NCBI RefSeq assembly: GCF_024054555.1
Contig: NZ_JAMXLY010000025.1
Location: 1-45,789 of the forward strand
From: Segatella cerevisiae
GTDB lineage: Bacteria; Bacteroidota; Bacteroidia; Bacteroidales; Bacteroidaceae
Length of the DNA stretch: 45,789 bases
Reading direction: 5' to 3'
Position numbers and translations under genes: made by a program. How positions within the stretch are numbered: the stretch's first letter is position 1; each line of letters starts with the position of its first letter. The notes beneath the pieces were generated by a model. It made no database searches and was not told the DNA's origin. It saw only the letters and a program-made list of their open reading frames with translations. This document shows positions 24,032 to 31,406 of this stretch, one piece after another.

Positions 24032-25945
24032 ATGAAGCTTAATCATTCTATATTTGTGTTTGTGCTTGCATGCTGTTTCTCTTATGGTTTACATGCACAA
24101 TCTATTAGAGAAATAGTTTATACTTCTCATAAAACTTCCTTTAGCCTTTTCGCTCCTAATGAGGTAAAGGGCGTGTTGGTTAGAATTTACAATACTGGAA
24201 TAGGTGGAGAACCTAAGAGAATCTTGCATTTAAAGAGAACAAAAAATTGTAGATGGACTGGATCAATAAATGGAGATTTGAAAGGATTATTTTACACTTT
24301 CGATGCGGGTTTTGGAGAGACACCTGGGATTTTTGCTCAAGCTGTAGGAATAAATGGTAAGCGTGGGGCTATAATCAATATGAAATCAACAGATCCGATT
24401 CATTGGAATAGAGACAAAAAACCTGATCTCCATACTCCTGCTGATCTGGTCATTTATGAATTGCATTTTCGTGATTTCTCCATTGATTCTTCTTCCGGCT
24501 TTGCCAATAAAGGAAAATTTCTAGCTTTGACGGACCGGAAGGCTATTAATTACTTGCATTCTCTAGGTGTGAATGCAATACACATTCTGCCTTCTTTTGA
24601 TTTCGCTTCTATAGACGAAATGAAACTTGATTCTCCTCAGTATAATTGGGGATATGATCCTCTGAACTATAATGTTCCAGAAGGATCGTATTCTACGAAT
24701 CCGTATGATCCTTCTGTACGTATTCGGGAATTTAAAGAAATGGTACAGGCTTTACATCGAGCAGGTATTAGGGTCATTTTAGATGTAGTCTTCAATCACA
24801 CTTATCAGATAAAAGGCAGTAATTTTCAATTAACATATCCTGATTATTTCTATCGGAAGACAAGAGAGGGGAAATATTCTAATGGCTCTGGTTGTGGTAA
24901 TGAGACTGCTTCTGAGAAGCCAATGATGAGAAAGTTTATGATTGAAAGCATAAAATATTGGATAAGAGAATATCATATCGATGGCTTTCGTTTTGACTTA
25001 ATGGGAGTTCATGATATTCAGACAATAAATGATATTCGATCGGAAGTGGATAAAATAGATCCTTCAATATTTATTTACGGTGAAGGGTGGAGTGCTGGTC
25101 ATTGTGCTTATCCTGAAAATCAGTTGGCATTAAAAGGTAATCTTATGAAGATGCCTGGCGTTGCCGCTTTTTCTGATGATATGCGCGATGCTCTTCTTGG
25201 TCCCGTTTCAGACGTGCATAAAGGTGCTTTCTTGGCTGGTATTCCAGGAGAAGAAGAAAGTTTGAAGTTTGGCATAGTAGGGGCTATTTCTCATCCCCAA
25301 GTAGATATGATTAGGGTAAATTATGATAAGAAGGCTTGGACTATTCAACCAACTCAGCAAATTACTTATGTGAGTTGCCATGACGATTTATGTTTAGTTG
25401 ATCGACTGAAAAAAGAAATTCCAAATATAAGCATTGATGAATTGATCCGTCTCGATGAGCTTGCACAAACTGCTGTATTTACTTCTCAAGGAATTCCTTT
25501 TTTGTTTTCTGGTGAAGAAATGCTGAGGAGTAAAAAAGGAGTCCAAAACAGTTTTGATTCTCCGGACAGCATAAATCATTTGGATTGGACTAATTTGAAA
25601 CGTTATCCTCAAGTCTACGGATATTATAGCAATTTAATAAAATTGCGCAAAGATCATCCTGCTTTTCGGCTGGGTAAGGCAGAGCTTGTAAGGAAGCATT
25701 TAGCCTTTTTGCCTTCTCAAAGTGCATTGGTCGCATTTGTATTGAGAAATCATGCAGGAAAAGACCCATGGAAAAATATATTCGTCGTCTTGAACGGTAG
25801 TAAGGATACACGGTCAATCATTATTCCTCCGGGAAGGTATACGATCGTTTGCGAAAAAGGACAAATTAATGAGGAAGGACTTCGAACGATCAACTCAAGT
25901 CAGATATTTGTATATCCCCAGTCTGCTCTAATTTTTCATGACTAA
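24032..25945 (+). CDS. pulA: Secreted type I pullulanase (GH13_14)
   Basis: This enzyme hydrolyses alpha-1,6 branches of pullulan and maltodextrins, probably in the periplasm. The 637-aa product has a Sec signal (hydrophobic SIFVFVLACCFSYGL, cleavage after HAQ, residues 21-23). A short N-terminal CBM48-like module covers about 30-115, and the GH13 barrel runs from about 140. The type I pullulanase signature YNWGYDP is at 204-210. Region I is DVVFNHT (251-257), the nucleophile is Asp322 (GFRFDLMG), the acid/base Glu351 (YGEGWS) and the stabiliser Asp451 (CHDD). A C-terminal beta domain ends the protein. It follows malQ after 62 nt. Codon use is visibly more AT-rich than in malQ. Confidence 0.93.
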   Translation: MKLNHSIFVFVLACCFSYGLHAQSIREIVYTSHKTSFSLFAPNEVKGVLVRIYNTGIGGEPKRILHLKRTKNCRWTGSINGDLKGLFYTFDAGFGETPGIFAQAVGINGKRGAIINMKSTDPIHWNRDKKPDLHTPADLVIYELHFRDFSIDSSSGFANKGKFLALTDRKAINYLHSLGVNAIHILPSFDFASIDEMKLDSPQYNWGYDPLNYNVPEGSYSTNPYDPSVRIREFKEMVQALHRAGIRVILDVVFNHTYQIKGSNFQLTYPDYFYRKTREGKYSNGSGCGNETASEKPMMRKFMIESIKYWIREYHIDGFRFDLMGVHDIQTINDIRSEVDKIDPSIFIYGEGWSAGHCAYPENQLALKGNLMKMPGVAAFSDDMRDALLGPVSDVHKGAFLAGIPGEEESLKFGIVGAISHPQVDMIRVNYDKKAWTIQPTQQITYVSCHDDLCLVDRLKKEIPNISIDELIRLDELAQTAVFTSQGIPFLFSGEEMLRSKKGVQNSFDSPDSINHLDWTNLKRYPQVYGYYSNLIKLRKDHPAFRLGKAELVRKHLAFLPSQSALVAFVLRNHAGKDPWKNIFVVLNGSKDTRSIIIPPGRYTIVCEKGQINEEGLRTINSSQIFVYPQSALIFHD

Positions 25946-26079
25946 AATTTAAAATTGGATGGAATGACAAATATAAGAAATTAGATAATGGTATTTGGAA
26001 TGATGAATAATATTAATCGGATCTCAGATGATTCTTGATATTATATAATCATGGAAACTCCTAAAAAAAGATTCGAAAA

Positions 26080-27954
26080 ATGAAAAAAAAATTATTATTT
26101 TTGTTTTGGTGTTTATTGGTCATAGGACAAATAAAAGCTATGAAGATAGATCGTATTGAACCCACAAATTGGTTTGTAGGGATGAAGAATCCCTCTTTAC
26201 AGTTAATGGTTTATGGTAAAGACATTAGAAATTCAACTTTTTCTATGAACTATCCAGGTGTGGAAGTTGATTCTGTGGTACGTTTAGATTCACCAGATTA
26301 TTTATTTGTATATTTAAATATAAAGGGAGCTAAAGCTGGTCGTATGATCTTGAGTTTTACACAAGGTAAGGTTAAAAAGGATGTGAGTTATGAATTAAAA
26401 GATCGTGTAATGCCGGGTAATTGTCGTTTAGGCTTTACCAATGCTGATGTTTTATATATGCTCATGCCTGATCGCTTTGCTCAGGGGCCTCATCATAAAA
26501 ATCATATTAAAGGGTTGAATTCTTATCGGGAAGATCGTTCTGTACCAAGCCTTCGACATGGTGGTGATCTGGAAGGAATCATGAACCATTTCGATTATTT
26601 TAAGCAGTTGGGGATTACAGCTCTTTGGCTCACTCCTGTTTTGGAGAATAATTCTCCTGATCATGACGGGACCAGTACCTATCATGGCTATGCAACAACA
26701 GATTATTATCATATAGACCCGAGGTTTGGTACAAATGAAGAATATCAGCAATTTGTTCGAACTGCTCATGCAAAGGGATTGAAAGTCATAATGGATATGA
26801 TATTCAATCATTGTGGTTTTGAGCATCCATGGGTGAAAGATATGCCTTCTAAAGATTGGTTTAATTCTCCTGAATGGCTTATCGGTGAGGATGCAAAGAG
26901 TAAATATCGACAGACCTCTTATAAATTGGCCCCTGTGCTCGATCCCTATGCTTCTCAGATAGATAAGAGAGAGACCGTAAACGGATGGTTTGTCCCTACT
27001 ATGCCTGATTTAAACCAGCGTAATCCCCATGTCATGAAATATCTTATTCAGAATAGTGAGTGGTGGATAGAAACTGTTGGCATAGATGGTATTCGTATGG
27101 ATACTTACCCTTATGCTGACCGAAAAGCAATGGCGGGTTGGATGAAAACACTTATTCAAGAATATCCGCATTTTAACGTGGTTGGTGAAACTTGGGTTAC
27201 TGAACCTGCTTATACTGCTGCATGGCAGAAAGATTCTAAAATCTCCAAACTGAACAGTTATCTTCCAACTGTTATGGATTTTAGTCTTTATGATAAAATT
27301 AATAAGGCTAAAACTGAGGAAACTGATAATGGCGAAAAAGGCTTAAATCGTGTATATAATAGTCTGTGCTATGATTATCTTTATGCTAATCCTTCTTCTG
27401 TAATGGCTTTTATAGAAAATCATGATACAAATCGGTTTTTAGAAAATGGAAATGATACATCGAGTTTGAAACAAGCATTGGCATTACTTTTAACAATTAA
27501 CCGAATCCCTCAACTTTATTATGGTACAGAAGTTCTTATGAATGGCACAAAAGAAGTCACTGATGGTAATGTTCGTAAAGATTTTCCTGGTGGTTTTCCT
27601 GGTGATAAGTATAATTGTTTTACTTACCAAGGACGTTCAAAAATTCAAAACAATATATTTGATTGGTTGAGTAAACTTTTACATTGGCGGCAAAATAATG
27701 CTTTGATCACGCAAGGTAGACAAATACAATTTTGTCCGTATGGAGGAGTATATGTTATTGCTCGACAATATAAAGGTAAGGCTTTAATGACAATTTTGAA
27801 TGGGACTTCTAAACCCACTACAATGGATGTGAAACGTTATGCAGAGATAATTGGTGACCACATTTCTGGAACTGATGTAATAACAGGAGGAACTGTAAAA
27901 CTAGATAGAAATTTAGAATTGAAGCCACGTCAAACTTTGATCATAGAGCTATAA
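26080..27954 (+). CDS. susA: Periplasmic neopullulanase/alpha-amylase (SusA-like, GH13)
   Basis: This enzyme cuts imported maltodextrins to short sugars in the periplasm. At 624 aa it is close to Bacteroides SusA (617 aa). It has a signal peptide (KKKLLFLFWCLLVIGQIKA, residues 2-20), an N-terminal beta module (about 22-110) and a GH13 barrel: GGDLEGIMNHFDYF, DMIFNHCG (239-246), nucleophile Asp341 (GIRMDTYPY), acid/base Glu370 (VVGETW) and Asp449 (ENHDTNR). MPDLNQRNP is typical of the neopullulanase/cyclomaltodextrinase group. The gap of 134 nt after pulA contains no clear promoter or operator. It is the last plus-strand gene of the cluster. Confidence 0.93.
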   Translation: MKKKLLFLFWCLLVIGQIKAMKIDRIEPTNWFVGMKNPSLQLMVYGKDIRNSTFSMNYPGVEVDSVVRLDSPDYLFVYLNIKGAKAGRMILSFTQGKVKKDVSYELKDRVMPGNCRLGFTNADVLYMLMPDRFAQGPHHKNHIKGLNSYREDRSVPSLRHGGDLEGIMNHFDYFKQLGITALWLTPVLENNSPDHDGTSTYHGYATTDYYHIDPRFGTNEEYQQFVRTAHAKGLKVIMDMIFNHCGFEHPWVKDMPSKDWFNSPEWLIGEDAKSKYRQTSYKLAPVLDPYASQIDKRETVNGWFVPTMPDLNQRNPHVMKYLIQNSEWWIETVGIDGIRMDTYPYADRKAMAGWMKTLIQEYPHFNVVGETWVTEPAYTAAWQKDSKISKLNSYLPTVMDFSLYDKINKAKTEETDNGEKGLNRVYNSLCYDYLYANPSSVMAFIENHDTNRFLENGNDTSSLKQALALLLTINRIPQLYYGTEVLMNGTKEVTDGNVRKDFPGGFPGDKYNCFTYQGRSKIQNNIFDWLSKLLHWRQNNALITQGRQIQFCPYGGVYVIARQYKGKALMTILNGTSKPTTMDVKRYAEIIGDHISGTDVITGGTVKLDRNLELKPRQTLIIEL

Positions 27955-28689
27955 GTCTTGAGATATTTGTTGATTTGATTTCGTTCTAAAAGATTTGACT
28001 TATCCTGCTATGGTTAGATATTTATAAATAATGCTGTCTAGTAACCTTTTTGTTAGTTGAAAATTTAGTTTGAACTCATCGTATGAAATTCTGCCATTGC
28101 TGTTACTTTTGTTTTTACAGGACTGTATGTGTATAGTAAACTGATAAAATTGTAGAATAAGTCAGAAATCCAGGAAATTTGCCACTGGACAACCAGTGGC
28201 AAGTCCTATGTGAGAAGCTGACGGTTGGACACATCTACACATCTTATTATCATTATACTTATTGGCGTATAGGAACACCTTAATTTTCTGTGAGAATTTA
28301 GCATGAAAGTGGAAGTTAGAAAATCGAATCATTTGGACATTAGGTATTCATTCCACTGCAAGTATGTTTGACGAAACCTATAGGCACTGCTCCCAGAAGC
28401 TCTTTGCCGTGTTTCATGTCATCTTCTGGAGCATTTTTGGACATTTTAGCAGATAGACGGATAAATCACGAAGGAAAGGAACTGGAGATGCTGCTATGTA
28501 TAATGGGCTCAACGATGTTCACATTGTTCGACAATATCCTCAAAGGTGTTGATCGCCTTCCCAAGAGCAACAGGAAGCATAACAGTAAAGTATCTTATCG
28601 GGGGACCCTTATGGTCCGTCCAGCTCATGTCCGTTGCTGAGTACGACCATTATCTGCTCAATGGAGTGCTTCTTCCCCCAATGCGACTT
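27955..28689. other. Spacer downstream of susA with a strong hairpin and unassigned remnants
   Basis: There is no intact gene. A hairpin lies at 28179-28202. From about 28368 a 90-codon frame is open (MTKPIGTAPRSS to MVRPAHVRC), and the reading shifts after it toward transposase-like sequence, so it may be the eroded 5' part of the same element. I would not call it a gene. Confidence 0.45.
28179..28202 (+). terminator. 10-bp perfect hairpin, possible end of the malQ-pulA-susA transcript
   Basis: TTGCCACTGG (28179-28188) pairs perfectly with CCAGTGGCAA (28193-28202) around ACAA. No T-run follows, and it is 225 nt after the susA stop, so it may be a transcript-stabilising hairpin or an end repeat of a mobile element instead. 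Confidence 0.4.
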
Positions 28690-29267
28690 TGATCATGGCC
28701 CGATCTTACATTTATTATGCCCAGTACAGAGGACTGACGGAAAGGAGTTTGTGTTATGTGGTTTAAATGGCAAAGGGCTTCAGGGACACTGAGTTAATTG
28801 TTTTTACCTATATCAGCCCTAAAGGCAAAATAGCACATACCGACAAGCACATTGTCTTTGAGAAAGAGATCTAGGCTAAGCTAGGGTTTGGCGATGGAGT
28901 AATAAAAAGGCAAAATCCTGTCGTATTGCTAACTAACAATTTTGAACATGAGGTGCTGATATTGATGAGGTATATAGGTAGAGATGGGATATAGAGGCGC
29001 TTTACAAGCGGTTCAAACAGAACTTCCTATTACACTTTTTCTATGAGGATAGTGTCACCACAATACAGATAGAGATATGGGTGATGTTTGCGGCACATTT
29101 ACTTTGTAACATCATAAGCAGAAAGGTCAGACAGTGACTTTCTCATAAATCGTTATTATGCTCATCCTTACATAGATGTATTACATTGACTTTACCTCAT
29201 TTATGGCAATACTGATAGTGATGAATCTGTGATCATGGAAGAATGGGAAAAAGCTCCGCAGAGTTAG
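28690..29267 (+). pseudogene. Decayed IS4-type transposase
   Basis: Pieces of a DDE transposase are readable in three frames. ARSYIYYAQYRGLTERSLCYV (from 28698) matches the segment where relatives have D-R-A-Y-I-D-Y, so the catalytic Asp is lost. VLLTNNFEHEVLILMRYI (28923-28980) is the region just before the last catalytic block. After a frameshift, RWDIEALYKRFKQN and RKVRQ (28982-29134) give the Y-x-x-R-W-x-I-E and K-Q-N hallmarks, with the Glu retained. After another shift MYYIDFTSFMAI (29176) and EEWEKAPQS end the gene. There are also in-frame stops. The element cannot be functional, and its end repeats were not identified. Confidence 0.75.
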
Positions 29268-29308
29268 AGCCTTATTGAATTGCGGGGGAGTTAACTTTTA
29301 TAAAAAAA

Positions 29309-29341
29309 CAGAGGAAAAGCCCAGTTACGGGTTTCCCTCTG
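29309..29341 (+). terminator. Hairpin downstream of the transposase remnant
   Basis: CAGAGG (29309-29314) pairs with CCTCTG (29336-29341), with further pairing inward (GCCC with GGGT). A T-rich stretch follows about 12 nt later. It may be an intrinsic terminator belonging to the decayed element. Confidence 0.45.
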
Positions 29342-29366
29342 CTGATTTTGGCTTTTTTAGAATTTA

Positions 29367-29705
29367 GTGGATAGCAAATATTATAAAGAATGCTATGAAA
29401 ACCTGCCGGCAGAATCTTGGGATAGGCTGCTATAAGTTGTGGATGATGTTCTTTATCCTCTTCAGGAAAAGGATGCTGGGCCAGGACTGATTTTTTCTCC
29501 TGTTACTTACGCAACATTTCTCAAATGGAGGGTACCTCATCCGTGGATTGTTCTCTACAGTAGCCAACAAGAAGTAGATAAGTGAATTCTCTTATAGCAG
29601 CACAGTTTCGGGAGTATACTACGTGCTTTTAATAATGTATTCCTATTTCCTGGACAGGTTTTTGAAGAAACTCTGCAGGTTGCTATTACAATGGAAGCAC
29701 TCTGT
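29367..29705 (+). pseudogene. Broken reading frame of unknown origin
   Basis: One plus-strand frame has protein-like stretches interrupted by single stops: VDSKYYKECYENLPAESWDR, stop, then VVDDVLYPLQEKDAGPGLIF and ATFLKWRVPHPWIVLYSSQQ, stop, then FNNVFLFPGQVFEETLQVAI, stop. The frame is kept across at least four stop codons of all three types, as expected for a gene decaying by point mutation. I do not recognise the family. Chance cannot be excluded. Confidence 0.35.
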
Positions 29706-29802
29706 TAGGCTATAGATCAGGCTACTTTTTTTGTGGAAGTTGGGGCTTTTGACACAGTTAAGTCTTACTACCATTATTTTTTATACACCCACATTATTTT
29801 AG

Positions 29803-31395
29803 TTAATATCCCGAATTTTGTGTCAGATTTGTGTTGGCTGTAATTTCACTAGCTGGGAGCGGATATAGATTAAATTTATTGTCTACGGCATGAGGATCCC
29901 CGGTATTGCTATTCATACCTTTATAACTCCACAAATAATTATTGGAAGTAAGTTGTCCGAATCTGACAAGATCTGTGCGACGGTGTCCTTCCCATGCTAA
30001 TTCACGACCACGCTCTTGAATGATGTCATTTGCTGTTGGTGATGCGATTATTTGGGCACCTGCACGCTTTCTGATTTCATTAAAGTAATAGATGCCATTA
30101 TGACCATCAATATTGACATTAACCCCTCCTACTACTTGACACTCAGCAAGCATCAGATAAACATCGGCTAAGCGATAAATAGGGAAATCAGTGTCAGTAA
30201 AAGAATTGATATTAGTTACATTACTTCCGTTTGCCTTTTTATTTGTAAATTTATAATATGCATAACCATCTGTGAAGGTTCCTATATCTTTAATATCCTT
30301 ATTTTGTCCGTTTGTATAGAAACGCTTGCCACGAATATCAGATGATTGGAATAAATCAACAAATTCAGGTGTTACTCTTAGACCTCCCCATCCAGCACCT
30401 CCAAGACCTATAAGATTCAAATAATCCATAGAACCACCAGTCTCACTGTTAATAATGTAAGTCGTTCCACCATAGGCTTGTGTATTGATATGATCTTGGT
30501 AAATACTGAATATGATTTCATGGCCGATACCTTGAAATTGGTCATTATCGGCTCCGAACATATTAAAGTAATTACTTTGTGATTCAAGTTGATAACCTAA
30601 TTCTAAAATTTTTTTACACGTTTCTGCACACTCTGTATATTTTACGATTCCTGTGTATACTTTTGCGTTAAGGTAGAGTTTTGCAAGCATCATGTAAGCC
30701 ATTCCCTTCCCTGCTCTATATTTCTCCGGATTAGCTGGTAGGTTATCATCTTCTGCCAGCGATTTGAGTTCGTTTTCCAACCATGAGAATAAGTCTGAAC
30801 GCTTGATTTGTGATGGCTTGGTACCTCCTACAGATGATGTCTCATCGGTGAAAGGAACATTTCCATATAGATCAATTGCTTGTAAATATGCTAAGGCACG
30901 TATACAACGGGCTTCTGCTTTGTATTGTTCCATCTTGGGGTCTTTAATGCTGGAATTGTTGATCTGACGGATCACTTCATCGCATAAGGACACTTCGTAC
31001 ATAATTCTATAGTACATAGCTGATACAAAAACATCTGAGGATGTCCACTGTAAACCGTGTAGATCCTTTATAGTTTGGTCGTTCCATCCCATTATACATT
31101 CATCTGTGGGTAGTTCCTGACAATTAAAGTAGGCCCGTAAATATTGTCCGAATCCACCGTCAATACCATCAATATCCGGACTTCCAGAACTACCATCCGG
31201 TGAACTTACTGAAAAAGCACTATAGCATTTTGCTAATAATTGGTCGTATTTTTCAGTACTAGTAAGAGTGTTGGAAGGTGTATTGGTACTAGGATCAATT
31301 GGAGTCACATTTAGATCACCTGTGCAGGCTGAAAAAGTGATTATTGTTATGCAGGTTAATGCACAAATCCTATATAATTTATTTTTGTTATTCAT
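29803..31395 (-). CDS. susD: SusD/RagB family starch-binding outer-membrane lipoprotein
   Basis: This surface lipoprotein caps the SusC channel and binds maltodextrins. The 530-aa protein has a lipoprotein signal with lipobox FSAC (Cys24), then TPR-like helices and the SusD fold. The conserved features CIRALAYLQAIDLYGNVPFT (about 168-187), the RLADVYLMLAECQV block and ERGRELAWEGHRRTDLVRFG near the C-terminus are all present. The gene follows susC after 11 nt on the minus strand, the standard SusC-SusD pair. No susE or susF follows; the downstream DNA is a transposase graveyard. Ligand specificity (starch) is inferred from the neighbouring amylases. Confidence 0.96.
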   Translation of the reverse strand: MNNKNKLYRICALTCITIITFSACTGDLNVTPIDPSTNTPSNTLTSTEKYDQLLAKCYSAFSVSSPDGSSGSPDIDGIDGGFGQYLRAYFNCQELPTDECIMGWNDQTIKDLHGLQWTSSDVFVSAMYYRIMYEVSLCDEVIRQINNSSIKDPKMEQYKAEARCIRALAYLQAIDLYGNVPFTDETSSVGGTKPSQIKRSDLFSWLENELKSLAEDDNLPANPEKYRAGKGMAYMMLAKLYLNAKVYTGIVKYTECAETCKKILELGYQLESQSNYFNMFGADNDQFQGIGHEIIFSIYQDHINTQAYGGTTYIINSETGGSMDYLNLIGLGGAGWGGLRVTPEFVDLFQSSDIRGKRFYTNGQNKDIKDIGTFTDGYAYYKFTNKKANGSNVTNINSFTDTDFPIYRLADVYLMLAECQVVGGVNVNIDGHNGIYYFNEIRKRAGAQIIASPTANDIIQERGRELAWEGHRRTDLVRFGQLTSNNYLWSYKGMNSNTGDPHAVDNKFNLYPLPASEITANTNLTQNSGY

Positions 31396-31406
31396 AATTG
31401 CTGTCT

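Noticed and set aside
28368..28640. 90-codon frame as a gene
   Set aside because: No start context, no family, and adjacent to frameshifted transposase pieces; more likely part of the relic.
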